The notes beneath the pieces were generated by a model, which was not told the DNA's origin, searched no databases, and worked only from the letters and a program-made list of their open reading frames with translations. A program made the translations under genes and the position numbers. Positions 1-8,985 of a stretch of 64,000 bases of DNA are shown here, one piece after another (position 1 is the stretch's first letter; each line of letters begins with the position of its first letter). The DNA lies in contig NZ_FNAC01000024.1 of assembly GCF_900101705.1 (NCBI RefSeq), forward strand, positions 1-64,000, in the 5' to 3' direction. Origin of the DNA: Algoriphagus faecimaris (GTDB taxonomy: Bacteria; Bacteroidota; Bacteroidia; Cytophagales; Cyclobacteriaceae).

Positions 1-241
1 AATAGCAGTTTTCCAGATAGCCGTATACCAGAACTTTCAACAACAGTTTGGGATGGTAACTACTAGCCCCATTTTCAGAGAACCGATTATAAACAGAACT
101 AAGATCAATCTGGTCAATAATCTGGTTGACGGTTCGTCCGGGATGGTTTAACGGAATAAGTTCTTCCAAACTTGGTGGAAGAAACATTAGCTGGTTGGGA
201 TTGTAGTCTTTAAAGCCTACATTTAAGTCTTGTTTTTGCAC
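1..241 (-). CDS. IS1182 family transposase, N-terminal part (partial)
   Basis: Translation from a GTG at 241 gives about 80 residues before the window ends. It contains the stretches NQLMFLPPSLEELIP and HPKLLLKVLVYGY, typical of the N-terminal DUF772 region of IS1182/IS5-like DDE transposases. An in-frame TGA lies two codons upstream of the GTG; the next candidate start is an internal ATG about 17 codons in. The catalytic DDE domain is beyond the window edge, so whether the transposase is intact is unknown. It would cut and paste its own element. Confidence 0.8.
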   Translation of the reverse strand, partial: MQKQDLNVGFKDYNPNQLMFLPPSLEELIPLNHPGRTVNQIIDQIDLSSVYNRFSENGASSYHPKLLLKVLVYGYLENCY

Positions 242-273
242 ACCTCAAATTACAACATTTGAGTTAAACAGGA

Positions 274-303
274 AAGGCTAGCCGAGAAATCGACTAGCCT
301 TTA
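274..303 (-). terminator. Hairpin upstream of the transposase gene
   Basis: AAAGGCTAG pairs perfectly with CTAGCCTTT across a short loop that itself contains CGA...TCG. It lies between the IS end and the transposase start. Such hairpins can stop read-in transcription or mask the transposase start after insertion into an active gene. Here the sulfatase operon is transcribed towards the IS, so the hairpin also ends that operon's message. The T-run is weak, so termination is inferred. Confidence 0.5.
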
Positions 304-377
304 AACTATCTATTTTTGAGACAGCCTCTTTTTCATTTCTACTTAAATGGAAATTAGACGAATGATAAAGGAATTTA

Positions 378-1802
378 TCAGTTTGTATTGGTGATTCTCC
401 CTGCTTTTCTGTTTCCTGTGCCAGTGCTGTTGGTCAGTGCATCTCCCATGTCCTTTCTGGCTTCCTCTGCGAAGGCTTCCAGATTTTTCATTATTTCAGG
501 ATATTCATCCGCTACATTTTTTTGTTCATAGGGATCATTTTCCAAATCAAAAAGCTGAGGGACTTCCAAGTTAACATGATCGTATTTGACGGGGATTCCA
601 TCATTTCGCAGTTCCGCTTCTGCAGGAAGGGTTCTGTATCGGTGAGGGAAAACTAATTTCCAACTGCCGAAAATAACAGCTTGAAGTTCGTTTTGATTAT
701 AATAGGCAAAATAGGGGTAATCTTCCTGCTCTTCTCCCATGATCATCGGCCAAATATCTCTCCCGTCTATTGGCAGGGATGGCAGAGGTGTATCGATTAT
801 GCTTGCCAGTGTGGGTAAAATATCTATTGTCATGGCTGCCTGATCCTGAATTTTTCCTGCTGGAATTTTTCCGGGCCAAGCCATGATGGCTGGTACCCGT
901 ATACCGCCCTCCCACGAAGTTCCTTTTCCTTCTCTCAAGCCTCCGGTCAGACCCGCATGTCCTCCGTAAGAAAGCCAAGGTCCATTATCGGAGGTGAAAA
1001 TAATCAGCGTATTTTCTTCAAGGTTCAGCTCTTTTAGTTTTTTACGAATTTCACCCATGGACCAATCGATCTCCATCATTACATCGCCATAGAGGCCCTG
1101 CTCACTTTTTCCCTCAAATTTTTCTGAGACGAAAAGCGGTACATGAGGCATGGAGTGTGCCAAGTAGAGAAAAAAGGGTTTCTCATGGTTTTGATCAATA
1201 AAATCTAAGGCTTTCTCTGTGTATTGTGTGGTCAATTGATGCTGTTCGTCAAGGATAGCTATGGTTTCCTCCCCTTCCAAGAGCGGTAAGGGCGGGTAAT
1301 AGTCCTTCGCCTCAGGATGATGAGGCCACATGTCATTGGAGTAGGGAAGTCCAAAGTAACTGTCAAAACCCTGCTTGGTGGGGAGAAAAGGGTTAAGATG
1401 GCCAAGGTGCCATTTTCCGACCATCCCTGTGGCATAACCTTTTGATTTTGCGAGTTCGGCGATGGTAGTTTCTTCAGGATTCAGTCCATGCTTGGCAGTG
1501 TGGTCCACAGCACCATAGAGCTCCAACCGGTTGGCGTAGGTCCCAGTCAGTAATGCAGCTCTTGAGGCAGTACATACCGCATGAGGTACATAGAACTGAG
1601 TAAATCTCACTCCATCTTCTGCCAATTGATCGAGGTGAGGTGTTTTCCATTGCTTGGCGCCATACACTCCCAGGTCTCCATAGCCCATGTCATCGGCAAA
1701 GACGATAATGATATTAGGAGATTTGATCTCAGCTTCTTTCCCCTTGTTTTCACAAGCAAGTAGAAGTGAGGAAAATAGGACATAGAAAAGTGCATTTTTC
1801 AT
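378..1802 (-). CDS. S1-type sulfatase lipoprotein (arylsulfatase A-like)
   Basis: This 474-aa formylglycine-dependent sulfatase would hydrolyse sulfate esters, probably on a sulfated glycan or glycoside. The N-terminus is a lipoprotein signal with lipobox LLAC and acylated Cys17. Metal-binding FADDMGYGD follows at residues 35-43. The catalytic Cys77 sits in CTASR, the CxAxR maturation motif. GKWHLG and the C-terminal TSDNGP segment are also typical of the family. It is the last gene of a four-gene operon, 4 bp after the haloperoxidase-like gene. The natural substrate cannot be told from sequence. Confidence 0.9.
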   Translation of the reverse strand: MKNALFYVLFSSLLLACENKGKEAEIKSPNIIIVFADDMGYGDLGVYGAKQWKTPHLDQLAEDGVRFTQFYVPHAVCTASRAALLTGTYANRLELYGAVDHTAKHGLNPEETTIAELAKSKGYATGMVGKWHLGHLNPFLPTKQGFDSYFGLPYSNDMWPHHPEAKDYYPPLPLLEGEETIAILDEQHQLTTQYTEKALDFIDQNHEKPFFLYLAHSMPHVPLFVSEKFEGKSEQGLYGDVMMEIDWSMGEIRKKLKELNLEENTLIIFTSDNGPWLSYGGHAGLTGGLREGKGTSWEGGIRVPAIMAWPGKIPAGKIQDQAAMTIDILPTLASIIDTPLPSLPIDGRDIWPMIMGEEQEDYPYFAYYNQNELQAVIFGSWKLVFPHRYRTLPAEAELRNDGIPVKYDHVNLEVPQLFDLENDPYEQKNVADEYPEIMKNLEAFAEEARKDMGDALTNSTGTGNRKAGRITNTN

Positions 1803-1806
1803 ACGA

Positions 1807-3153
1807 TTAGTCTAGCTTATAGGAAATGGCATTTGTACTGATTTGTGTTTTTTCCAAAATCATTTTGCCGATTTTATCTCCTTGCATTACTCCTGATTCG
1901 ATGGCATCTCTAAAATGAATACCTCCATAAAGGCGAGAAATTGCAGCTTCGGAGGAAGCTTCAAGGAAGGAATTGAATGCTCTTTCTGGAAGACCAAAAT
2001 AGACCTCTGAGCTATCGATAAAATCAAAATTATCCCCGAAATATCCTGTGAGGATTACAGCTGATGCCTGTGAAATCACTGAATGTCCTGAGGTGTACTC
2101 GGGGAAAGGGGGAGTTTGAAGCAGCGGCTTCCATCGCTGATCTATTGAGCGGTTGATTACGGTTTCTGGTCGTACGCGATTGGTCTCGTATTTGGCCTTC
2201 CAGCAGGAAATAAAGGCATCATGGAGTGTCATCCCTACTAAAGCATGGATATAGGCCGTTTCAGCAAAGCTCAAGCCTGCTTTTTGAGCGGCGATTCCTG
2301 TGATTCCCATCCAATGTCCTCCAGGAGAAATCTTTTTTACACCGATTGCCATATGGCCCGAATAAGTCACCATAAAGGGATTGCAGTCCCAGAAATTGGC
2401 AATTAACTTTTGATTTTCTGTAAGTTTTTTTCCCGTTTCGTAGACTTCTAAAAGTTGTTGATGAAAGGAACTACCTTCTGTAAGGTCATACTTTGCCATG
2501 GGAAGGGGCTCGAAGTCATTCAAATCTTCGATAAAAAAAGGCTTCATGGTGCGCCATTCGGGTTCGACTGCTGCGATGTAGGCGGGAGGAGTGGGGTACC
2601 AGCTTTCTGGGCTTTCATCTGGTGTATAGCGGGTCAAAGCCGTCAGTTCAAAATAGCCGTCATTTCTTGCCAGATCGATCACTTGGCTGGCGATTAGTTC
2701 TGCTTTTTGTAGGTGGGTGGATAGTTCTGATTTTTTGACCCATTTTGATTTAAGTGCCTGGCTTATCCAGTTTTTTTGCTTTTCCTGTAGAAGATAACCA
2801 GATGGCATGAGTTTTTCTCCCACCAAAAGCATGACATAGATAGCGGCAAATTCTGGCGATTTAAGCTCTTGGTTTTGGCTTGAAATCGAGGTTTTGAATG
2901 GAATATCAGGAAACTGAAACTCGGCACCCTCGCTTTTGGATAAAAGGTAAGTACTCCATGCTGCATAGGCATAAACCCGTGCTGCCACCGGTGGACTGGC
3001 GACATCTGTCACCATCACTTCAGTCAGGAAAAAAAGTTGATCAGTATAGATTTTTGGCCAGTTAGGGCTGTTTTTTTGCTCGGCTATTCCTTTCAAAAAA
3101 GGACCGCACAAAAGGAGAAATATTAAGATATATACAAATTTATTTTTCCACAT
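1807..3153 (-). CDS. Vanadium-haloperoxidase-like PAP2 superfamily protein
   Basis: This 448-aa protein has an N-terminal signal/anchor segment followed by an alpha-helical PAP2/vanadium-chloroperoxidase fold. The C-terminal third holds the vanadate/phosphate pocket motifs in order: KYETNRVRPE, EYTSGHSV and SRLYGGIHFRDA, which supply Lys/Arg, Ser-Gly-His and Arg/His ligands. Family members are either halide-oxidising peroxidases or acid phosphatases, and sequence alone does not decide. Its start overlaps the end of the upstream ASPIC/VCBS gene by 14 bp, so the two are translationally coupled; this pairing is familiar from Bacteroidota. Confidence 0.85.
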   Translation of the reverse strand: MWKNKFVYILIFLLLCGPFLKGIAEQKNSPNWPKIYTDQLFFLTEVMVTDVASPPVAARVYAYAAWSTYLLSKSEGAEFQFPDIPFKTSISSQNQELKSPEFAAIYVMLLVGEKLMPSGYLLQEKQKNWISQALKSKWVKKSELSTHLQKAELIASQVIDLARNDGYFELTALTRYTPDESPESWYPTPPAYIAAVEPEWRTMKPFFIEDLNDFEPLPMAKYDLTEGSSFHQQLLEVYETGKKLTENQKLIANFWDCNPFMVTYSGHMAIGVKKISPGGHWMGITGIAAQKAGLSFAETAYIHALVGMTLHDAFISCWKAKYETNRVRPETVINRSIDQRWKPLLQTPPFPEYTSGHSVISQASAVILTGYFGDNFDFIDSSEVYFGLPERAFNSFLEASSEAAISRLYGGIHFRDAIESGVMQGDKIGKMILEKTQISTNAISYKLD

Positions 3154-6100
3154 ATTGGTACAATTCTATTTCTTGGCCGTGGACCCCCACTAAGATAAAT
3201 TTATTTTCTCCAATGCTGATTTCCAAAAAGGATTTAATGTCTCCTTTTATTTTCATCCCTGAATCAGAGGGGCTTAAAGGCTTAAAGTTATTATTTTCCC
3301 CCGCTATCATCATGAGGCCCAGTCCTGCATCCATGTTTCCGATGCGGATTCTACTACGGCGATTATTTCCACCTAGCAAAATTGCAGGCTGACCTTTACC
3401 TAGGTTTTCGATAATGTGACTGGCATAAATAGGGAAGGATTGAGCTAAAGGCGGGAGCGTATGTGCCACAAAACCATTCGATGTATTTTCAAAGAAATAG
3501 GAACTTAAGGTATTGGCCTCTAAAAGTTGAGCACTTTCAAGATCTTCGGGAGCGAAGAGATCGGTGATTTTTGCTTCGGAGTAGGATTCGTAATCAGTAA
3601 ATTTGCTTCTCATGCTGACCATCTGATCCAAAAGCTCGTCACGACTAGCAAAAGGGTAAAAATCGTCCTCGATAAAACATTCTAAAATTGGGTCAATTGA
3701 TCCGTTTTGGTCAAAATCTTTGGCATAAAGTCGGATGGGGTGGGGTGGGCTGACTTTGAATTGGCTGTTTTCACCAAAATTCCCAACTATCAAATCTAAA
3801 TCTCCATCTCCATCTAGGTCAGCCTGAGTCATCGAAGACCACCATCCAGTAAGTGAATCTTTAAAATACAAGTGACTTTGATCTTTAAAGCTCGTTCCGC
3901 TTTGATTGACCAATGCCATTAAGCTCATGAATTCACCTGCTAAAAGTAAGTCTGCATAGCCATCATCATTCAGGTCTTGACTCAGGGCAGCAGTGATCAT
4001 TCCTAACTTTCCATCGTTGGGCAAGTAGCGCTTTGATTCATCGGAAAACATTCCCTTACCATCATTGATCAGGATTTTGCTCTCAGGAATTTGGGGGTAT
4101 CTTCCGGGAATAATTCTGCCTCCCACAAAAAGGTCCATCGCACCATCCCCATTGATATCAAGACTGACCGCTGTGCCTGTACTGATGGTGTAGCTAGGGA
4201 ATTCTCTGAAGCGATTAAGTTTTCCTTTTCCATCATTCAAGTAAAGTCTATCCTGCAGGGATTCATCAGATCGTAGGTAATCGTGATAGCCCCCACTGCC
4301 TATAAAGAGGTCTAAGAAACCATCTCCGTTAAAGTCTTCAAAAATAGCTACCGCATCGGTAAATTCGTCCGAACTGAAAAAGCCAGGATAGGGTGTCCAA
4401 GCCGTCCCGTCAAAAGAAAACAGCTGCGGGGCTTGGCCCTTAGTTCCTCCTATAAAAATCTCAGGTATACCGTCTTGATTGAGATCTCCCTGTGCCAAAG
4501 TTGGAGCAATCGCAGAGGGCATGGTAATCATCAGAGGCTGCCTTTTGAAATCATTAAAACCACTTTCTTTGGAGGAGATTGTTGGAGTACTTTTTACCTT
4601 TTTGAATAAGGCTTCATGCTGAGCATTTGCTTTATTCTCGGCTAATTCACCACTGTATGATAGTTCTATAGAGTTATTGATTTTTAGATTTTTGTGTGAA
4701 GTTAAACGTTGATCAGGCCAAAGTACTTGAATCGAATCAACTTGAGTTGAGGTTCCCAGTCCAAAATGCAAGGTGTAGGAGCTGGAAGACTGAAAACCTC
4801 TTACTGCTTGAAGCTCTTGAAGCTGCACTTTTCCCTCGCTGAATACTTTAACCTGACTACCTACGGCCCAAGGATTTTTCCCTTTTCCAGAAAGCTTGAT
4901 TTGTATCCAATTTCCTTTTTCTCCCTGATTTTCATAGACCCCCACAAAATCATTCAAGTGATTGACAACTAGATCCAAGTCTCCATCATTATCCAAATCG
5001 GAATAGGCTGCCCCGCTGGAAAATCCCTCTTGATCAAATCCCCAGGTTTCGCTTCGGTCTTTGAACTTTAGATTGCCTTGATTTTCAAAGAAATAATTAG
5101 GAATAGGAGTGGAGCTCATGGAGGTCACCAAATGCAGGGTGTCTGCCTTTTGTTTGGCTACTGCTTGTTTGAAGTAATAATCTCCCTTGTATTTGAGAAA
5201 ATCCCTATTGGTATAATCTCTGTAATACCCGTTGGTCACAAAAAGATCTTTGTCTCCGCTGTTGGTAGCATCAAAAAATAGGGCTGACCAAGACCAATCT
5301 GTATTGGAAATGCCGGAGAGTTGGCCGATTTCTGAGAAGTTTCCATCGCCATGATTGAGATGGAGCATATTTCTCATGTTTTGATGATAAAATCCTTTGC
5401 GTATCATCAGGGCATATTGTTCGTAGTTTTCTGGGCCGTAGAGTAGCTTTTGTCTTTTATTGTCCTCAGGAAGCATGTCTAAGGTGAATACATCGACTAG
5501 GCCGTCATTATTGATATCCGCAATGTCAGCACCCATAGAAAAATGGGAAATATGCTCAAAATAGTCTTCCATTTGATCCGAAAAAGTACCGTCTTGCTGA
5601 TTGATGTAGACGTAATCAGGCTCTATGTAGTCATTGGTAACCAATATATCGAGCCAGCCGTCTTGATTGATATCACTTGCAATTACGGCCAATCCGAAGC
5701 CCAAGGCAGATCCTTTGATACCGGCCTCAGCACTGATATCTACAAATTGGCCGTTGTCATTACGATACAATTTGTCCCCGGCAAAAGGATGTCGAATCGA
5801 CTTGGCCTCGTCAAATTCGAGTTCGTTGATGACTTGTATGTGATGATTGAGGAGAAAAAGGTCCAAATCCCCATCTTGATCATAGTCGAAAAATAGGCCT
5901 TGAGTACTATTGGATGCATCGGCTATGCCATACTTTTCTGCCTGTTCTGTAAAGGTAAAATTCCCTTCATTTATCCATAATTCGTTTTTTCGGTTCTCTA
6001 CCGGCCCTTTGCCAGAATAGCAAACGTAAATGTCGAGCAGCCCATCTCCATTGACATCAGCCATACTGACCCCTGTGGTCCAAGTATCTTTACCTTGCAT

Positions 6101-6454
6101 CCCCGAGGATTTGGTTCGGTTTTCAAATTTCAGATTACCCAAATTTTTATAGACATGATTGGGCGTCATATTTCCAGTCAGAAAAATATCATCAAGTCCA
6201 TCATTATCGAGGTCTCCGATGGACACACCTCCTCCATTGTAAAAGTATTCGTAGCGAAGGATGTTGTTTTCGCTGTCTTCGGTAAGTTGATTTTTGAAAG
6301 TAAGCCCTGCTTTTTTAGCTTTTACCCGAACAAAGTTAGCTTCGTAGGCTGTTTGTGTTTGTGAGTAGGATAAATTAATGGGTAAAAGCAACAAGAATCC
6401 AATCAGCAAGAAGGATTTGCTTTTATTTTGCTGATTTTCACGGAATACAAACAT
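3140..6454 (-). CDS. Secreted FG-GAP/VCBS repeat protein with ASPIC/UnbV domain
   Basis: This 1104-aa protein has a signal peptide (about residues 14-31, ending LSYSQ). Many copies of the calcium-binding FG-GAP/VCBS motif DxDxDGxxD follow, for example DLDNDGLDD, DVNGDGLLD and DLDGDGDLD, and should fold as beta-propellers. An ASPIC/UnbV segment near the middle contains GSQVKVF and the VLWPD signature. Such proteins are surface or periplasmic; ligand binding or adhesion is assumed rather than proven. It lies 11 bp after the ROK gene and overlaps the haloperoxidase-like gene by 14 bp, so all belong to one operon. Confidence 0.88.
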   Translation of the reverse strand: MFVFRENQQNKSKSFLLIGFLLLLPINLSYSQTQTAYEANFVRVKAKKAGLTFKNQLTEDSENNILRYEYFYNGGGVSIGDLDNDGLDDIFLTGNMTPNHVYKNLGNLKFENRTKSSGMQGKDTWTTGVSMADVNGDGLLDIYVCYSGKGPVENRKNELWINEGNFTFTEQAEKYGIADASNSTQGLFFDYDQDGDLDLFLLNHHIQVINELEFDEAKSIRHPFAGDKLYRNDNGQFVDISAEAGIKGSALGFGLAVIASDINQDGWLDILVTNDYIEPDYVYINQQDGTFSDQMEDYFEHISHFSMGADIADINNDGLVDVFTLDMLPEDNKRQKLLYGPENYEQYALMIRKGFYHQNMRNMLHLNHGDGNFSEIGQLSGISNTDWSWSALFFDATNSGDKDLFVTNGYYRDYTNRDFLKYKGDYYFKQAVAKQKADTLHLVTSMSSTPIPNYFFENQGNLKFKDRSETWGFDQEGFSSGAAYSDLDNDGDLDLVVNHLNDFVGVYENQGEKGNWIQIKLSGKGKNPWAVGSQVKVFSEGKVQLQELQAVRGFQSSSSYTLHFGLGTSTQVDSIQVLWPDQRLTSHKNLKINNSIELSYSGELAENKANAQHEALFKKVKSTPTISSKESGFNDFKRQPLMITMPSAIAPTLAQGDLNQDGIPEIFIGGTKGQAPQLFSFDGTAWTPYPGFFSSDEFTDAVAIFEDFNGDGFLDLFIGSGGYHDYLRSDESLQDRLYLNDGKGKLNRFREFPSYTISTGTAVSLDINGDGAMDLFVGGRIIPGRYPQIPESKILINDGKGMFSDESKRYLPNDGKLGMITAALSQDLNDDGYADLLLAGEFMSLMALVNQSGTSFKDQSHLYFKDSLTGWWSSMTQADLDGDGDLDLIVGNFGENSQFKVSPPHPIRLYAKDFDQNGSIDPILECFIEDDFYPFASRDELLDQMVSMRSKFTDYESYSEAKITDLFAPEDLESAQLLEANTLSSYFFENTSNGFVAHTLPPLAQSFPIYASHIIENLGKGQPAILLGGNNRRSRIRIGNMDAGLGLMMIAGENNNFKPLSPSDSGMKIKGDIKSFLEISIGENKFILVGVHGQEIELYQYVEK

Positions 6455-6465
6455 TGAAATGGATT

Positions 6466-7713
6466 TTAGCCCAGTCTACTGATTACGTCATCAAATAGCT
6501 GCTCATTGACTACAGCCATACCTCCCATAAGGCCCACATCCTCGCCTAATTTGTAGAGTGCTAAAGTGGACTTTTCCCTCGATTTCGCCATGCTGTAAAT
6601 ATTGAGGGCCTGTTGGATCGGAGTAATTAGGTATTGGTTGGCTTCTGCTACCGATCCTCCGATAATAATGAGTTCGGGGTTTAATAACTGTATTAAAATA
6701 GAAATCCCTCTTCCCAAATCCAAACCTGCTTCCGACAAGATAGTGATGGCCCGTTGATCTCCCGCGAGGGCAGCTTCTACGACAATACCAGGTTCGAGTT
6801 CGCCCTGATGATCCCTCACCATTCTGGCAAGTATGCTGTCTGTATCCAGTAAAATTGCTGATTCTGCCATTTTTACTATAGCGGTACCAGAAGCCACAGC
6901 TTCTAGGCAACCTTTTTTGCCGCAGGCGCAGGTGACATCCCTGGATTCAAAAATAGGGGAATGCGAAAACTCCCCCGCAAATCCTGATGCTCCTTGATAG
7001 ATCTTGCCGTCGATAATGATGCCGAGACCAATTCCCCATCCCACGAAGACACCGAGGACATTTTTGTGATTGTGCTGAGATCCAAATTTGAACTCTGCCA
7101 GTGTCATCGCACGGGCATCATTTTCCAAGAATATCTTCTTTTGAAACCTTGCTTCAAAGTTTTCGAGCAGCGTCTTTTTACCAAATCTAAAGTAGGTATA
7201 ATTCACTCCTCCTACTGAATCAACCAAACCGGGCATGGAAATCCCCATGGCGATGATCTTTTCGCCTGGAATACCGGAATCCTTAAGGTAATGCTCGATC
7301 AAATCACAAATTCTGTCAAAAGTCTCCTTTTCATTGTTCAGCGTGATTTTATATCCTTTTTTTGGAGTAGCCTGACTGTGATTGCAAGAGTAAATGGCCA
7401 GATTCATGTTAAATTTGGAAAGGTCAACGGAAAGCACATAGAAGGCGTCTTCAGCTAGTCGATAGAGGTCAGGCTTTCTTCCTCCTTGAGATTCGGCTCT
7501 TCCTTGCTTGATGACTTCTCCTGAGCTCATGAGGTCATTTAGTAGGGAATTGACCGTCGGAAGGGAAATACCGACTTCATTACAGATTTCGCTAGCTGTA
7601 TTGGCCCCTTTCAAATAAAGATTCTTTATGATCTTTATCTTGTTGATATAACTTTTGATTTCGACTACCCCGTCCATTTTATCAATGACGGCGTTTGGGT
7701 TTATTAGGTTCAT
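6466..7713 (-). CDS. ROK family transcriptional regulator
   Basis: This 415-aa protein has an N-terminal winged helix-turn-helix at about residues 25-70 (ANTASEICNEVGISLPTVN) followed by a ROK sugar-kinase-like domain. The ROK zinc motif CACGKKGCLE occurs near residues 262-271. A GxGIGLGxxxxG glycine segment and the C-terminal LIIIGGSVA motif are also present. ROK repressors of the NagC/Mlc/XylR type sense a sugar or sugar phosphate. It heads the operon with the VCBS protein, haloperoxidase-like protein and sulfatase, so it probably controls them and itself. A 25-bp palindrome sits 26 bp upstream of its ATG. Confidence 0.92.
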   Translation of the reverse strand: MNLINPNAVIDKMDGVVEIKSYINKIKIIKNLYLKGANTASEICNEVGISLPTVNSLLNDLMSSGEVIKQGRAESQGGRKPDLYRLAEDAFYVLSVDLSKFNMNLAIYSCNHSQATPKKGYKITLNNEKETFDRICDLIEHYLKDSGIPGEKIIAMGISMPGLVDSVGGVNYTYFRFGKKTLLENFEARFQKKIFLENDARAMTLAEFKFGSQHNHKNVLGVFVGWGIGLGIIIDGKIYQGASGFAGEFSHSPIFESRDVTCACGKKGCLEAVASGTAIVKMAESAILLDTDSILARMVRDHQGELEPGIVVEAALAGDQRAITILSEAGLDLGRGISILIQLLNPELIIIGGSVAEANQYLITPIQQALNIYSMAKSREKSTLALYKLGEDVGLMGGMAVVNEQLFDDVISRLG

Positions 7714-7738
7714 GGCATTAAGATATGCCTGAAATACG

Positions 7739-7763
7739 GTATTTTTTAGGTTTCAAAAAATAC
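7739..7763. promoter_or_regulatory. Candidate ROK operator palindrome
   Basis: A perfect inverted repeat with arms GTATTTTTT and AAAAAATAC and a 7-nt spacer lies 26 bp upstream of the ROK start, in the divergent gap shared with the cupin gene. Its AT-rich half-sites resemble the TTATTTT...AAAATAA shape of NagC/Mlc operators. On the minus strand one arm overlaps a TATTTTTTG sequence that could be the -7 box. Operator function is inferred from position and symmetry. Confidence 0.5.
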
Positions 7764-7907
7764 TTTTTAAAAAAAATTGATAAACAAGATAAGATTTAGC
7801 TCCTTTAATTTAATTTATTTGTTTTCGAGCTTGGTTTTGGTAAAAAGATTTGATTTTGGCATTTTGCTTACATTAATTAATTAGAAATTGATAACTCTCT
7901 ATAAATC

Positions 7908-8429
7908 ATGAATTTAAATTCTATTTCTGCTGAACTTTCAAAAGATCAAGTGGAAAGTAAAATCGAGTCTTATCTTCTAGGTATAGGCTTGAAGCTAGTG
8001 AAGAAGGATTTTACTCGTCCTTGGGGTGGTTTTTTTGTTGTCGATGAAAATCAGATCAGAAAATTCAAATCTCTCTATTTTGATGAGGTAAACTTGACAG
8101 CGGAGCAGTTTCTTAAAAAATTAAGTCCTAAGATTCTCGTAGTATCGCCTCATGCCCGATTATCTTGGCAATACCATCACCGTAGGGCTGAGCTCTGGAA
8201 ACTGATCCATGGAGAGGCGGGGATTGTCAGAAGTCCTTCAGATGAGGAAGGGGAGTTGCTGCCTATGCAAAAGGAAAAGCTTGTTTCCTTAGATCAAGGA
8301 GAGCGACATCGTTTGGTTGGGCTTAATACTTGGGGAATAGTAGCAGAGATTTGGATGCATACTGATCCAAATAATCCTTCGGACGAAGAGGATATCGTGC
8401 GTGTCCAAGATGATTATTCGAGAAAGTGA
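7908..8429 (+). CDS. Cupin protein, mannose-6-phosphate isomerase type II-like
   Basis: This 173-aa single-domain cupin resembles the C-terminal isomerase domain of ManC-type phosphomannose isomerases. The segment SWQYHHRRAELW carries the metal-binding histidines and glutamate, and RPWGGFFVV and ERHRL fit the rest of the fold. Residues 1-40 are a helical extension. It could isomerise a hexose phosphate, but free-standing cupins of this group often have unproven substrates. It is transcribed divergently from the ROK operon and has its own terminator 14 bp downstream. Confidence 0.75.
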   Translation: MNLNSISAELSKDQVESKIESYLLGIGLKLVKKDFTRPWGGFFVVDENQIRKFKSLYFDEVNLTAEQFLKKLSPKILVVSPHARLSWQYHHRRAELWKLIHGEAGIVRSPSDEEGELLPMQKEKLVSLDQGERHRLVGLNTWGIVAEIWMHTDPNNPSDEEDIVRVQDDYSRK

Positions 8430-8442
8430 AATGGATACTAAA

Positions 8443-8462
8443 AGGCCCGGAACACCGGGCCT
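8443..8462 (+). terminator. Rho-independent-like terminator after the cupin gene
   Basis: The 8-bp perfect stem AGGCCCGG/CCGGGCCT with loop AACA begins 14 bp after the cupin stop. The T-run is poor on the plus strand, so termination is inferred from stem strength and position. Confidence 0.6.
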
Positions 8463-8776
8463 AAAAACTTCAAACTTTTCTGTAGCTCAATCACCCTTAA
8501 AATTTGAATTTTCTATTTCAGAAAATACTACAGAATCGTTGGAAAGGACAGTTAAATTAATACTAATTAGCTGAAAAGCAAATATTTGAGTGTGAAATTG
8601 ATTTTTATCAAGACTAATCTGGGGACAGATTGACTTGGTTTTAATCTCTTAATTTTATTTGGAAAGAGCCAAAACAACTCGGGACATTTACTTAAATTTG
8701 AATTGGCTTTGATTCTCCAACATTTAATAAATAAAAATATGGGGAATTCCCACTCGGAGGCTTGTAATTGTCAAAA
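8463..8776. other. AT-rich spacer with no recognised gene
   Basis: About 310 bp between the cupin terminator and the stop of the 55-aa gene. No reading frame of useful length, RNA gene or repeat was recognised on either strand. A short GGGAATTCCC palindrome near 8740 is the only visible symmetry. Confidence 0.5.
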
Positions 8777-8944
8777 TTAAGAACCCATTTTCTCTATCTT
8801 TTTAGCTAATTCTTCAGCTTCTGCTGCTAATTTATCTGCTGCAGTTCTGTTGGATTGAGATAGCTTATGAACCTCAGAAAGCATTTTGGTGTATTGCTCT
8901 TGAAGTTTTTCTTTTTCTGATTTCTTTTTGAATAGTCCAAACAT
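8777..8944 (-). CDS. Lacal_2735-type small charged protein (55 aa)
   Basis: A 55-codon frame encodes a protein starting MFGLFKKKSEKEKL and ending KIEKMGS. It is almost entirely charged, helix-forming and likely coiled coil, with KLSQSNRTAADK in the middle. This matches my memory of the Lacal_2735 family of tiny Bacteroidota proteins of unknown function. It lies 41 bp after the MORN-repeat gene on the same strand. There is no signal peptide, so it is probably cytoplasmic. Confidence 0.8.
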   Translation of the reverse strand: MFGLFKKKSEKEKLQEQYTKMLSEVHKLSQSNRTAADKLAAEAEELAKKIEKMGS

Positions 8945-8985
8945 GATTGTCTTTTATTCAATGAACTCAATCATTGAGATAAAGT

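Larger units (their letters stand above)
1..329 (-). mobile_element. Left end of an IS1182-like insertion sequence (truncated by window edge)
   Basis: The minus strand carries a transposase N-terminus reading leftwards out of the window. Between its start and position 329 lie a perfect-stem hairpin and then a segment reading AGAGGCTGTCTCAAAA on the minus strand, which resembles the terminal inverted repeats of many IS1182-family elements. The other end is outside the window, so the exact boundary and any target duplication cannot be checked. The element lies about 50 bp beyond the 3' end of the sulfatase operon. Confidence 0.7.

Noticed and set aside
8730..8760. GGGAATTCCC palindrome in the spacer
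   Set aside because: It is short, not next to a promoter or gene start, and could occur by chance.
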